Assembly (NCBI GenBank): GCA_026929865.2
Contig: CM049395.1
Location: 36,346,001-36,410,000, forward strand
DNA length: 64,000 bases
Direction of reading: 5' to 3'
Origin: Hyperoplus lanceolatus
Lineage: Eukaryota > Chordata > Actinopteri > Uranoscopiformes > Ammodytidae
Shown here piece after piece: positions 1 through 12,800 of this stretch. Position 1 is the stretch's first letter, and every line of letters begins with the position of its first letter. The notes below the pieces were generated by a model. That model saw only the letters and a list, made by a program, of their open reading frames with translations. It was not told the DNA's origin and made no database searches. The position numbers and the translations under genes were made by a program.

Positions 1-700
1 AAAGTGCTCATTTGTTTTCCTAAGAAGATGAGACAACGCCGCCTTCAAAAGCCTGCTGCCGATACAGTCAAAACACTGTCAACATCACAATTCATCACAG
101 ACAAACAAAATATAAATTACCCCAAACCGCCGTCAATAATAAAAAGCTCCCCGTCCACCTCGGTTGTTAAGATGAGGTGTCCTCCATACCATAGCTGACA
201 AAGTCGCGGTACAAAGACAAATAAACTAGCGCTTCTTTGACAAGCTCATTTTCCTTCTTGAAAAGGCATTGACGTAACGCGCCGCCATTGTTTCATGTGC
301 GGTCCAAATTTGTGCCATAAAAGTCAATGATTAAGTTCCTCGACTGCATTCCAAATCAAAATTCACTCGTCCACACCTCCCCAAAACAAGTCGGCCCAGG
401 TCAGCCCTATTGTAAAGAGTGAAACTAGCAATACCTCTCAACACCTAAGCTTTCAGGACAAGCAGCTACATCCTGTTATTGAGAGATAATTACACACACA
501 CACACACACACACACATATTTGAGTAATTGTTATTTCATATTTGTCATTTGAAATGACACAGTTCTTCACAAGGAGTTGTCCCCATAGAAGAAAGGATGA
601 GCGGTTGCCAGGTTGTGATCAGTAACAGAGAATAATAGAAAGATCACTATGAGCTTAGAGAACAACAGTGGGTGTGATTGGGAACAGTGTTTACATGCCT

Positions 701-833
<133 letters not shown>

Positions 834-864
834 TATTTGTACTTAGTAACAGTCTTAAAATAAC

Positions 865-1104
865 TTAAAGGTGGAGTCAGCAATTATGGAGAATGCTTGT
901 TGTCAAAATCACTTTAGGTCAAATCACTGAATATCTCCTCATGATCCTGTATGTACTGAGTGTGCTGAAAAAAAATCCAGTGTTGATACACAGCCTGGGC
1001 TCTGTAAATGGGCATGTTGCTCATCGTGAGGAGATATTCACTGATTTTGACAATGAATGATTTTGACAATAAGCATTTTTCAGAATGACTGACTCCACCT
1101 TTAA
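865..1104. mobile_element. TTAA-flanked palindromic MITE, copy A
   Basis: This 240-bp element has near-perfect terminal inverted repeats: TTAAAGGTGGAGTCAG at the left, and CTGACTCCACCTTTAA at the right apart from one nearby difference. The inner arms also match in inverted orientation (GAGAATGCTTGTTGTCAAAA against TTTTGACAATAAGCATTTTT). The TTAA at each end suggests a piggyBac- or Kolobok-like target duplication. It has no coding capacity. A second, older copy lies at about 22577-23861. Confidence 0.75.
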
Positions 1105-2589
1105 CCGCAAAGTGTAATATTCAAACTATCAAAGTCAGACACCACTTTACATGTGTCTTTTGTTGGTGTGTATATCCCTGTGTGTTTTGGTCCTTCCATA
1201 TGAATGCATGTACAGAATGTGAGGAGCAAGCTGAGAAGTGACAGGGTTAAATCTGTTTTGTATGTAGCTCTCTTTCATTCCCCGCTTTGGTTTACGGTGA
1301 TGTCGAAGAGAGATTCTGTCATAGACACAAGCAAACCTCAGTGGGATTTCATTCACTAGCAGTGTACATCTTCTAGGTACAAAGCTGCAGGCTGCACTGG
1401 CTTCAGGTAACATAAACGCTCCCCCTTCAAGCCACCGAGTATCTGCCCCATGGAAATTCTCTAAAGGGGTTTAAGCATTTACGCAGAACACTATCAGGCA
1501 CCGCCGAAAAATTCAGCTTACCCTGTTGAATAGGGACTTCAAAGAGAATTGCAAAATACCTTTTGCACCGCTACATTTTCCTCCCCTTCTCTCTCTCTCT
1601 CCCTCTCTTTCTGTCCCTCTCTCTCTCTGACTCTTCCTGCTTCTATTCATTTTATATTTCCAAACACAAGCTGCTGCTGCCGCTGTGATGTAAAATGTAT
1701 TATCAGCCATATATTTCCTCTTTAAATGAATAATAACAATAATCTTTGAGTAATTTCTTTTTTATGCGGCTCTGGTTTAAATGGGGCATAGCAAAGCGAG
1801 CTAATGTGAAGCGGCAAGGTAAACAAGGCCGCGCAATAATGAAGGTGTGGATTAGGCCTCTAGTCTACGTAGTGTGATAAGGGGAAAAACAGCTGCTATA
1901 CTATCAAAGTACCGGCACGCATTGACTGTCAATGACGGATAAACTACTGTGAAGCCGCATTTACTTCCTGCACTCACACTGTGGACACACTGACTGCACA
2001 CATAAACATACTGAAAGACACATGGAAATACAAATATACAAGCAAACCCACATTCACACACAGACTTCACACAACTGTATATATGTGTAAGAATCTCAAA
2101 GGATTGTAATATGATAAATGTATAAGCCTATTTGCGCAGTAGAGAGCTTAGAAAACATGCAAAACAATACAGTGCATCAACACAAGTGTGATTTAATGCG
2201 AGAGATCAGAAATGGCTTCATAATGAGCAATATAAATGCTCTTTAAACAGTTTACTGCTTAGTTCACACTTATAATTAATCTGGGTTCCATGTGTGTCGC
2301 ATATAAAGCGGGTGTAAAAACTCTTGCCCGGGTGTGCGAGTGAAACGGCGGGAGCGCGGGAGAGAGAGAGAGAGAGAGAGAAAAATGAGTGCTGGTAAAC
2401 ATCTGCAACATGATTCAGCCGTGGCACTCCAGCTTCTACAAAAATGCCTCTGCCTTTATTCCCCTTACGCTTGACCGGGCGCGGCTAGCAAACCCTCTCC
2501 AAATAATATGTTACAAAAAATTGCTCCTAAGAAACTTATTTACTCTGAAAACTGCACAACAAGGAGAAAAAAAAGAACCATAACATCTA

Positions 2590-2960
2590 TAATGTTTTAC
2601 AAAGCCCATCAAATAAGTGGTGGAGGGGGGGATTAATTGCCCCTGCCCGACCTTAAAATAATTATTGTGAGCGGTGCAACTCTAAACTCCAATGAAATTG
2701 ATACACTTTGATAATTAGATTCTTGGCACTGACCCGCTGAAGTCAATAAAGGTTATTAAGGCCAATTGCTGTCTAAACGCATTACGGGCCAGGGGTAAAC
2801 TGTCCGTCGGAGGGGCCCTGCTATACTCTCCTGCGCCAATATGATAATCCATTCTCCGTCCTGGGGGTTTCTTCCCCTAGCGCCTGTGTCTCCACTCTGC
2901 CATACAAAACCAGATTGGATTCGCTTAACCTTTCCAGGACTTTGATCAAATGAGCTCTCA
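2590..2960. promoter_or_regulatory. Candidate conserved non-coding element (intron 8)
   Basis: This is complex, repeat-free sequence between low-complexity zones, with several homeodomain-type cores: GATTAATTGCCC, AAAATAATTATTG, TGATAATTAG and GGCCAATTG. No open frame looks like protein. It is a plausible enhancer of the irx cluster or fto, by analogy with known fto intronic enhancers, but conservation has not been tested. Confidence 0.3.
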
Positions 2961-3123
2961 GAGCAATAACATTTACATTGACCCCACCTCCCCCCCCCCC
3001 CCCCCTTCAATACACACACACACACGCACAAGCCCTCTGTTTCTCAAGACTCTCTCTACCTACAGTTCACAACCCTCCTTACCCCTCCCTGCTTCCCCAG
3101 ACCACTCAACAGCACATGCACAC

Positions 3124-3307
<184 letters not shown>

Positions 3308-3590
3308 CTAGGTCTATAACCTACTCAGCTATCGATGGCGACCGGGCCAGGCTGTGCATGATTGCAGTGCAACTCCCCCCTTAGCGGGCCAGATTGTTTC
3401 CGAAGACTGTTATTAAAGTGAAGGGGAGAAGATGAAATGGTCACTAAGTAAGCGCATCACCGCACATATACACACACACACATTCAAACACACTAGCACA
3501 CAGGCAAGAGTCAGCCTCTATTACAAATCAGTGCGGCTACATTTTGTCATACAATGAAAAGAAAAGGAAAAATGAGCGTGTAGTGCATAT

Positions 3591-3595
<5 letters not shown>

Positions 3596-3687
<92 letters not shown>
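3596..3687. repeat. (TG)46 microsatellite
   Basis: This is an uninterrupted TG run in intron 8. It is about 300 bp from the compound AC array at 3125-3305 and in the opposite orientation, so the two could pair in the transcript. Confidence 0.98.
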
Positions 3688-3688
<1 letters not shown>

Positions 3689-4178
3689 CCAAACCGGCGG
3701 AAAACAGGGAGTGACAGACGGGGTGAGCGGAGCAAGAGGAAGACATGGCCCCCATTCCACTTCCTGTTTTGTACATCTTGAAGTATACAAATGTATTCGA
3801 CTGAGTGGAGCCCATTTAGTATGAAAGTAGATTAATTTCCTTGATGTGTGTTGAAAAGATTGCCATCTACAAGGGCTGGTTCTGCTGTCAAATGAGGGAG
3901 AAAAAGTGTGAGAAAAAGAGAGACAGAGATATGGCGATAGCTGGAGAGAGAGAGAGAGAGAGGGGAGAACAAGAGAAAGAAAGAACAGAAAGAGAGAGAG
4001 AGAGAGAGAGAGAGATGGAGTGCATTGAAATCTCTTTGCATCCACGGTGGCTTTTGAAGTTGTGCGATGAGCAGCCACAGAAGTCAGGAAAGTGACAAAT
4101 TAGGGGAAAAGCTGTACTGTGCAAGCAGAGCTGCTAAATCAATTAAAGTCATGCCAAGTGCATACATTAACATCAATG

Positions 4179-4181
<3 letters not shown>

Positions 4182-4271
<90 letters not shown>
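4182..4271. repeat. (CA)45 microsatellite
   Basis: This is an uninterrupted CA run in intron 8, preceded by GA-rich low-complexity sequence at 3940-4016. Confidence 0.98.
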
Positions 4272-4274
<3 letters not shown>

Positions 4275-5379
4275 GACAAGAGAAAAAAGGCGAGATATGT
4301 GCTCACGGGCTCGGCGCTGTCGCTTCTCCCCCACGGTGAAAAGAGGAGATAAAAAAAATATATATACCACACCGGTATTTAAAATATTCTGCATAAAGCC
4401 AAGACTCCCTGTCTATTGTCAGTCAGACGGAAGCTATTCATTGTTGCTAGTTTAAGGAAATGTCACTATTGTGTGATAGCCATGATAGCAGAGTCCTGAG
4501 GGAACAGGAAAGCTAGCGAGCGAGGCACATCTAAACCGTACTTCAGCACCCGTGGACCACAAGGGAATGTATAAAACCTTTAAGTTAATGTCATTTGTGT
4601 TCAACCCCCCAGAAGCAACCTTTACCTTATATACATCCCCCCCCCCTTCCCCCTCCCTCACCCCCCACCACCACCACTATTCAAATACGCATAGACACAT
4701 TATACTTTTGTTATACATTCTAATACACACACCTACAGTGGAAGTTTTATCCGGCAGCACGGCTCCTTGTTTCTATATCAAGAAACCGAAATGAATTTAT
4801 GGAGGTACCAAAAAGAGGCGAGCAAGCCAGTGGACTTGTTGTGTGTTTTGCTTCTTTCTTTCTTTCTTTTATTTATTTATTTATGTATTTTATCAGAATG
4901 TCATTCAAATGGAAGTATGAGCATTTGCATGACAACGGGCTGAGGAGCAGAAAGGGAGCCCCAGGGAGAGACAGTATCCATAAACAGGAGATAGTCCCCC
5001 CCCCACCCCCCTCCCTCACCATATTGCAATATTCTTCATACGGACTAACAAACGCATACATAGCCCATCGCATCCCACCACACTGTGTGCTAAATATGAC
5101 AATAAAGACAGGAGGGCTGGCTGTTTGTATTGCTATTTTAGCAGGATAAAACAATAGCCTGTTTTATTGCTAAGGCACAGTGTATAAAACCAACACAGTG
5201 TCAATTTTATAAACCCTATTTAAAGAGACATATATTTGTTATTTTAAAATACCAATGGTGATAACAAATTTTGACAAAAATAATGCCTGTCTTTAAAAAT
5301 ATATACTCCGCAGGCGAGAGCAGTGAAAAATCGAAATAAATAAATGGCAAAAACAGCATCTGCACACAGTGGGTCACTC

Positions 5380-5700
5380 GTATTTCACTGAATTACACTA
5401 CACTGTCAATTGCCGGCTTCACGATGTAAAATATATGCAATAAAGGAGTATAGTGGGAGAGCCAACATAATTTAAATAACTCAAAGTAATTTAGAGAAAT
5501 GTGTTTTAATCTAACTGCAGGGGGAAAGCCACAGCTATGAACAGCTACAAAAGGAAAATCTATAAGTCACATCTATGAAGTGCCTTTCATCAGCATAGCA
5601 CAGGTCGATGCATGTATGTAAATATTGCTTGCGAGAGCAATAATGTTGTCTTTCATCACAATAGTGAGTGATTACATTTATGCATATGGTTCGGTGTGTG
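5380..5700. promoter_or_regulatory. Candidate conserved non-coding element (intron 8)
   Basis: This AT-balanced complex sequence has no repeats and contains CAATTGCCGGC, TTTAAATAAC, ATGTAAATATTGC and TGATTACATTTATGCAT (forkhead, octamer and homeodomain-like words). Function is inferred only from texture and gene context. Confidence 0.25.
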
Positions 5701-6003
5701 AATGTCTGCACAAGACAGACTTGCCTTTGTGGGATTGTGACACTGTGTGATTAAATGAAATGCCTTCATATGATTTATACTAACTGAAGGAATTTAGTTA
5801 TGAAAAAAAATATGAAAATAAATAAATATTACTTTATTTTCAAAAACATCAGTGTAGACTTATTTTTAAATACCTCATTTAAGGTTTTTTTTTTATCTGG
5901 CTAAAAAGTGTCTACATTTTTTTTTTCTGTACTGTTATAGGTCAGATTTTATATACAAAAAAGTATAAAACGTGTAAACTGTATGGCAGACATCCACATG
6001 TTT

Positions 6004-6004
<1 letters not shown>

Positions 6005-6044
<40 letters not shown>
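6005..6044. repeat. (AC)20 microsatellite
   Basis: This is an uninterrupted AC run. A GA/CA/GCAG-rich low-complexity zone follows to about 6375. Confidence 0.97.
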
Positions 6045-6046
<2 letters not shown>

Positions 6047-7007
6047 GCTATGGTTTGCTTGCACATAAGAGAGAGACGGAGACAGACGGCAGCAGCGGCG
6101 AGAGAGAAAGACCTCACATTTCACTGATGCCCTTTTCTAAATACAGGTCCAAATCACACACTTCATCTGGGCCCGGAGGTGGAGCTCTAGATGAGTTTAG
6201 CCCCTGTCTATACTAACACCCCCCCCTCTCTCTTACCCACACACACACACACACACCCTCTGCCAGGCTGTTCCACTAAGTAAGAGAGAGGGGGAGAGAG
6301 AGAGAGAGAGGGAGAGAGAGACTATGACTAGAGGCAGAGCAGTGGCAGGCAGGCAGGCAGGCAGCAGCAGCAGTACTGTTCTCCTCCAGCCAGCCCCTGT
6401 CTTTATCCCCGCCTGAGCATTAGATGTGATTACTGCTCAGCGCGCCACACTGACAGAGACAGAGAGCTCCCAGAGACAGCAGGAGTGGGCGAGAGACACA
6501 TAGAGACACAGGGAGAGAGAGATAGTGAGTGGAGAGGGAAAAGAGGAGCATGGCTCTTTCGCTCCCTCCGCTGCTACTGCTACAGTGATACAAGAGTGCC
6601 CCCTGCTGCTTCTGGTTGTCTGGATGTTTAACATATACACACATACACAACCTCTCTCTCTCACACACACACCCACACACACTCACACATAAACACACAC
6701 ACACACTCACCCGTGTATATAGATGAACACACACTCTTTTGAAAACTAGCTATAAGAGAGGGACAGCATGTGTGGAGAGGAAGAGGAAAGCGAGACCCAA
6801 GCAAGGGCATGTATCGTTGTGTGCTTGTGGCATGTATCGTTACAGTGTGGGTCTGTTTGAAGGTGTCCGTGCTGGTTGGGCTGTGATAGCCATGTGGTAG
6901 GATAGGGAACAAGTAAGTAAGTATGTTTTTGTTTATTGCAAATTCTACAATAAGTTTAAAAGTGGATTCCATTACCGAAATATATGGACAAACAGCGAGC
7001 AAGCAAA

Positions 7008-7012
<5 letters not shown>

Positions 7013-7093
<81 letters not shown>
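7013..7093. repeat. (TG)40 microsatellite
   Basis: This is an uninterrupted TG run in intron 8. Degenerate CA blocks lie at 6640-6730. Confidence 0.97.
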
Positions 7094-7095
<2 letters not shown>

Positions 7096-7663
7096 TTGTG
7101 TGTGTCTGCGGCCCACATGTGCAGTACAGAGCTGTGACTAAGGTGACTTAATTACGAGGCTGACACTACTAAGTGTGATCCCTTTACAGTGGCGTCTAAC
7201 TAATAGCCGGGCTCCCACGTTCCTTCTATAATCGTCGCCTCACTGAAGTTTTATGGAAACACATGACACATCCTCAGTAATGCAACCGGGGTTAAGAAGT
7301 TATTCAATTCATCTTGTAATGTGAAACACACCCTCTCTTGTGAGCGGCATTATTGACAGAAGATCACTTATGTAGTTTGTATAAGGAGCACAAGTGGAGG
7401 CATGTTAAGCATTTTGGAAAAGGTGAAGCTCCTATTAGATGACAGGGTATAACTGCACTACTCATGCAGCAACTGGTAATGGTATTGTCTGATAATAAAT
7501 AATAATAATTGAGCCTGTATTTTTTTTTGTAATGGATAACTTTGTAGAATATTATCTGGGTAATATTTTTGAAAATAGTTTTTATTTATGAGGAATTAAA
7601 TATAGCCTTTCAACGTTTTCAATAAATGTGGTTTTAGAAATGTTCTCAAAAAAAATAAAAATA

Positions 7664-7842
7664 GGGGGCGCCCCTAGCTCAGTTGGTAGGGCGTCCCCCC
7701 CATGGGCCTCGGCCAGCAGCGGACCCGGGTTTGATTCCAGCCTGCGGTCGTTCTCTGCATGTCACTCCCCTCTCTGCCCCATTTAAACTCTGTCTCTACA
7801 CTATCAATAAAGCATAAAAATAGCAAAAAATAAAAAAAAATC
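7664..7842 (+). mobile_element. tRNA-derived SINE
   Basis: The head is a tRNA-like RNA polymerase III promoter. The A box is TAGCTCAGTTGGTAGGGCG (7675-7693) and the B box is near GGTTTGATTCC (7728-7738), followed by a unique body and a tail with AATAAAGCATAAAA and A-rich sequence. The anticodon region is rearranged and the B box has T for C, so this is not a functional tRNA gene. Similar SINEs are common in percomorph fish. The flanks are A-rich on both sides, so target-site duplications cannot be defined exactly. Confidence 0.8.
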
Positions 7843-7889
7843 TTATTTTTTTTCTATACACAAAGCGGTATTTAAATATATATTTATAT

Positions 7890-8274
7890 TAGGGCTGTCA
7901 AACGATTAAAATGTTTAATCAGATTAATCACAGGATTCTGTGGATTAATCACGATTAATCACGATTAATTTTACCATTCGAAATATGCCTGAAAAATTCA
8001 AATGTTCTCTATATATTGTTGTATGAAGGGAAAGATAAAGGACAGGAGGTGGATATGAACATTTAAAATTAGTATTGTTATTAATTAAAAATCCAAATGA
8101 TGGTTTTAATATTGAAAATAAATTTAAATCAAACTAAAATATATACCTACCACACCATAATTCAATTGGTCTGTCTCTTTACTATGTCTTTGGGCAAATA
8201 TAGGCTAAATAATGGCATTTATTTTGTGAATCTATAGGTTGTGCATTCTTGAATACAACTTGATTACAGTCCAC

Positions 8275-8322
<48 letters not shown>

Positions 8323-8751
8323 TACGTTTATACGCGCGAACACGTCCTAGGGGACTGTTCATTTCTACCAGGAAGCCGACGTTATGTTGTCTACTCACAC
8401 ACACACCTCTGAAAACTGCGGGCTCTGAATAGAGCGGACAATGTTTCTCCTCCTGTTGCTCCCAACATCAACTGTCACCCGCGGCAGTTGATTTTATAAA
8501 CTATCTATGCCCCCGACACAGCCGTGACCGTTAGCAGTTTAAAACACGGCATGGGCTAGCGTGCTGTTATGTTTGGCTGCGCGCAGCTACTGATCCTGGG
8601 TCAGCCTCAACTTAGAGTGACTGTAGTACAGAGCCGGTGGGATGCACGGGGCGGATCATTCTGCACATGCGTTAATTGCGATAAAAAAAATTAACGCGTT
8701 AATTCCAGAAATTAATCACTCTGCGTTAACGCGATAATTTTGACAGCCCTA
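7890..8751. mobile_element. Non-autonomous hAT-type transposon with 8-bp target duplication
   Basis: The 862-bp element starts TAGGGCTGTCAAACGATTAA and ends TAATTTTGACAGCCCTA, so the termini are inverted repeats. It is flanked by a perfect 8-bp duplication ATTTATAT (7882-7889 and 8752-8759), the signature of hAT transposons. Sub-terminal ATTAATCACG repeats occur at the left and TTAACGCG motifs at the right. The interior carries a (GT)n array (8276-8319) and no transposase frame, so it depends on an enzyme supplied elsewhere. The intact duplication suggests a fairly recent insertion. Confidence 0.88.
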
Positions 8752-8963
8752 ATTTATATATATTAAGAACTATGTTTTGGTTTTCATCTATTTTCTAAAA
8801 AACAAGAAAGACCTCAGTAATGTAAAACCTGGGACTGAGCATAGTGTTTATGTAAACTTCATCATGTGGAGAAAAATAAATAGTGTGATGCTAAAGGAAC
8901 AACCCGCATATGAAAATGGAAATACACTTAATTTATCTGTTGAAGGATGAGTGAACCAGAGAA

Positions 8964-8982
8964 TGTGTGTGTGTGTGTGTGT
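8964..8982. repeat. Short (TG)n just after the exon 8 donor
   Basis: In the transcript this is a CA tract starting about 14 nt downstream of the exon 8 5' splice site (donor at 8995). CA-rich intronic tracts next to donors are known binding sites for hnRNP L. Confidence 0.95.
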
Positions 8983-8995
8983 ATTGTGGCCTCAC

Positions 8996-9115
8996 CATGG
9001 TCTCCATCAGCTTCCAGTCTTTCTCCAGCTGCTCCATGGGTCCACTCCACCAGCTGCAGAATCGGGCGTAGCGCTGGCCCTGGAACCAGTACTGCCTCAG
9101 CCACTCAAACTCCAC
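8996..9115 (-). CDS. fto: fto exon 8 (C-terminal domain)
   Basis: This is 120 nt, 40 codons in phase 0: [20 protein letters not shown], then [20 protein letters not shown]. The [14 protein letters not shown] block is an FTO hallmark. The acceptor TGCAG follows a TG-rich microsatellite with no ordinary pyrimidine tract, and a CA repeat starts about 14 nt after the GTGAGG donor. About 100 more residues of the C-terminal domain are expected from later exon(s). I searched the minus strand to the left edge for the expected Pro-Leu-Pro-Phe-Asp-Leu type ending and did not find it. Confidence 0.95.
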
Positions 9116-9132
9116 CTGCACACATACACACA

Positions 9133-9184
<52 letters not shown>

Positions 9185-9841
9185 CATATATATATAGTTT
9201 TTATTCTTTAACTGTCTGAGCTCCTCAGTAAAAATCTTTACACAGTTCAGTCAAATATTATATCAAGAGGGAGGACATTGAAGTGAGAGTATGACACTTT
9301 ATGAAGACACACATGTTTACAAACAAATACATTGAAAATAGTGTTATAGCCTCCTTCCAAAATACTAAAAAAAACGATTAAAGATTTTTTTTAAATTGCA
9401 AGCAAGCCGCCGTTACCTCCCTGTAAAAAAATAACAATTTGTTTTGTGCAATAAGGCATTTTCCTAGAGTAGCTCTCAGACAGTAAATGATAATCTAACA
9501 GTATCATTTTACAGAGAATTGATTTAATCAAAACTGTAATAAGTTTTACACAAATTAGAAATAGCATGTATGGGCATGGAGAACATTTTAAATTGTTGCA
9601 CGCTATTAACAGTATATCATAATTCATATTTTTTTGTTTATACCATATGTCTAACTTATTAAATCTTTTTTATTTTGAGAGAAGGACACGCCAAAGACAC
9701 ATTACTTCATGCGTGAAAAATAGTCCTACCGCAAATAACACAAATATTGGTCATGTCTGTTAGTACAATCACACCCTTAACACAAACAGCCATGCAAATA
9801 GACACAGTGCATTCCAACACAAATATGCATCTGTTTATTCG

Positions 9842-9879
<38 letters not shown>

Positions 9880-12800
9880 CCTTCACACACACAAAAACAC
9901 ACGCACGCACACACACACACCTTGCAGCCAGCACACCTGAAAACTCCACCCTCTTCCTCCTCTCCTCTTTCTCCTCCCTCCCTCTCTCTCTCCGTCTGGA
10001 GATGACAGTCTCGGGCTGCCTCTCCTCCTCTGGGAGAGTGTTTTTTTTGTTTCCTGCTCTTTTGAAGTGCTGATTTAATCCTCGCAAGGATGCTTCATGT
10101 AGCCAGGTGTAGCCCTATCCACTTCTAATTGTGTCTTTCCAGTGTGAGTGTCTGTGTGATCGTACCTGTATGTGCGGCACTGTGTTTGCGTGTATCTGTC
10201 TGCATAGTGTGTGTGTGTGTGTGTGTGACATAGGCTTTGTTAACGTCTGTGCGTGTGCGATTGCCAGTGTGAGCGTGTATGTCAAAGATTGCGCCCGCGT
10301 TCGCCCCGCCAACGTAAACGCGAGGCGCCGTGAGTTGCCCTCCCCCCAAAACGTCCTACAAAGCATCATCCAACCCGAAAAATACAATGAGCGCTCCGTT
10401 TTGGTTTTGAAGGAGACAACTGCACAACACGAAAAAGTGCGTGCAAAAGGAGTCGCATATCAAATGGTGGCTGAGAGAGCTATTGTTCCCTTTTCTGAAA
10501 AAAACGACTGTGTGTATTGTTCTTCTAACAGAGCATTAGCCCGTGTATACAACAGACCTTCAGTGCTGCGAAGTCACAAACATGTCACAACAAGGTTTAA
10601 GCAGGCCATGCCTTTCTTTGTGCGTATTGTATTTGTGTTTCACTGATGTACCTATTATCCAAATAGCATAGGTTTTTGGGTACACCGGTTATCTACTCTC
10701 ATTCAACCCTGTCTCTCTAGTTAAGCTAATTTACACTCACACGTGTTTTAAGGAACCATGAAAAAAATTACTACTTGGTTAGGTATTGAAAATTCAACGC
10801 TGTCAATGTTTCTCCAGTGTTGATGTGAAATGCTTAGCTTAGCATCCACCCTGACTTAAGTTGTTTGATTATAAAACAACGCACACAGGGCACACATGAT
10901 TGCCAACCAACATTATCTGGATGATATAACGTTTCATTACCAAAATATATTGGCGAATGCAATCGCGTTATGCATAGTAACCTAATTATTGGTAGAAAGG
11001 GTTGTCTCTTAAACCTGTGAGTATATCTTCAAAATCTTAAAAGGACCAGCAGGTCACCTATAGCATCCAGCTCACAAAACAAGTTAAAACAAAGTTCAAT
11101 CGTTATTTGCACAAACAACTTGGTGGAAGCAAGGTAGACACTATGCACAGAATCGTCCTGCCATTTGCTTCCAAGAGGGCTCTGATCACAGCGGGGATGA
11201 CATGCAAGGACAGGGGGCATGTCAGGGAGAATACACAGCCGGTGGCACTGCTCAGCTGCCTCTCAGTCACTCCATACAACAGCCCACCCTTCAAAGAAAT
11301 GTCATCTTTTATGGTGAGCTTCAACACTCTCCAAATCCACTCCCCCTTGGTTCGATCACTACAGCTCAGACACACAACAAAGACGCCCAAACGCCGATAT
11401 CGGACGTCCTCTTTTACTCTTCCATCCCTCTGATTGTCTGCCTGTCCTTTAAGTAAGAAGAAACCCAACCTGTGTCTCTGCTTTGAGCCAACATGGCTGC
11501 CTGTCCCCCACTGTGCAGGGCCAGTGGCAGGCCACAAAGCAAGGCCCATCTAAAGCTACTGACTGAGGAGCCCTGCATGGCTTTGTGGCATTTGGAGTCC
11601 GGCCGCCCAGCTGAGAGCTACCAAGAGTGGGGACTCTGACTAAATGCCAAGCTATCCAGGGCAGACAGATCGAAAGTGTGTGTGAAAGAGAGAGTGGTTG
11701 TTAGGGGGCTAGTTTTTCTCTGAGACTAGCGTGAGGGGAGCGAGAGGGGAGCTAGTGGCTCCCCTGCGGCAGTGGCTGTCATCTCTCCAGGTGATGGACA
11801 CACTAACTAAACATTAGCCCCACATTAGTGGAGCGGCCGGCCTCCCACCATGGGCGACTGGCGGAGTTAAAGCCGATAGCCCCCTTTTTCCCCATTTAAT
11901 GAGGCGCAGTTTTTTTTTCTTCTTCTCTCCACACCTTGACGCTATCCCCTGTGCGGGCCCAATCAATTTCCGGGGCCAGGGCCCTGAGGTGGGAGCTGAT
12001 GAGAGTGGATCGATCCCCACTCTGCCTTCCTCTGTTTACCTTCCCCAGCCCTCCTCGTCCCTCACACATCAGCCACCGAAAAAACTGGTCGCCCCACATC
12101 TCTGTGAGGGACCAGGCACACGCAATTTGAACTGATCACACACTTGCCAGAGTGTTCCTACACACAGATTGCCGTATACATTTCAATGTATATCTATATC
12201 CATAGATGTTCAATTCTTCATTTGTCATATCAAATGTGGAAAGTTGAGAAGAACTGCTTCATATCAACGTGACTTATGTCATGAAATCACAGTAAAATTG
12301 AATATTATCTTAATCCCTGGCTTGTGAAACACATTACTTTCAGGATAATTTATCCCTTTTTATCTTTGTGTATTTCAAAAACAGATGAATAGAATAAATA
12401 AATAAGTCATCATAATTAACAATAAAGAGCTAACAAGACTAATAAACAGTGTAAAATGGAAATACAATTGTTTAATACAACAGGACTGGTAGAAACTACA
12501 GTATGTACTGCCCAGGTGCCGCTAGCAAAAATCTGTCTGGAGAAGTGATTTATAAGATTACAATGCTATTGCTACTTTGAGACCCTCAGGAAAGGAGTGT
12601 CAAAGCCGAGCAAACACTTGGGTAGCCTGGGGAGACATTTTGGTCCCTGCAAACAGGACATTGGAAGGTCACGCACACCTGCTTCCACAGTTTACTTTCT
12701 GCCAGAACATGTGGGGGGAAAGAAACCTTGTCCCTCCCTTCCAATATTTACAGTGGGGGTGGGGGGGGACTGGCATCATTAGAGGGGATCCCTGAGGGCA

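Noticed and set aside
7664..7740. Possible tRNA gene
   Set aside because: A and B boxes are present, but the cloverleaf is disrupted, the B box is mutated and a SINE body with an A-rich tail follows.
10131..10646. 171-codon plus-strand frame
   Set aside because: It starts in GT-rich low-complexity DNA inside fto intron 7 and shows no recognisable domain.
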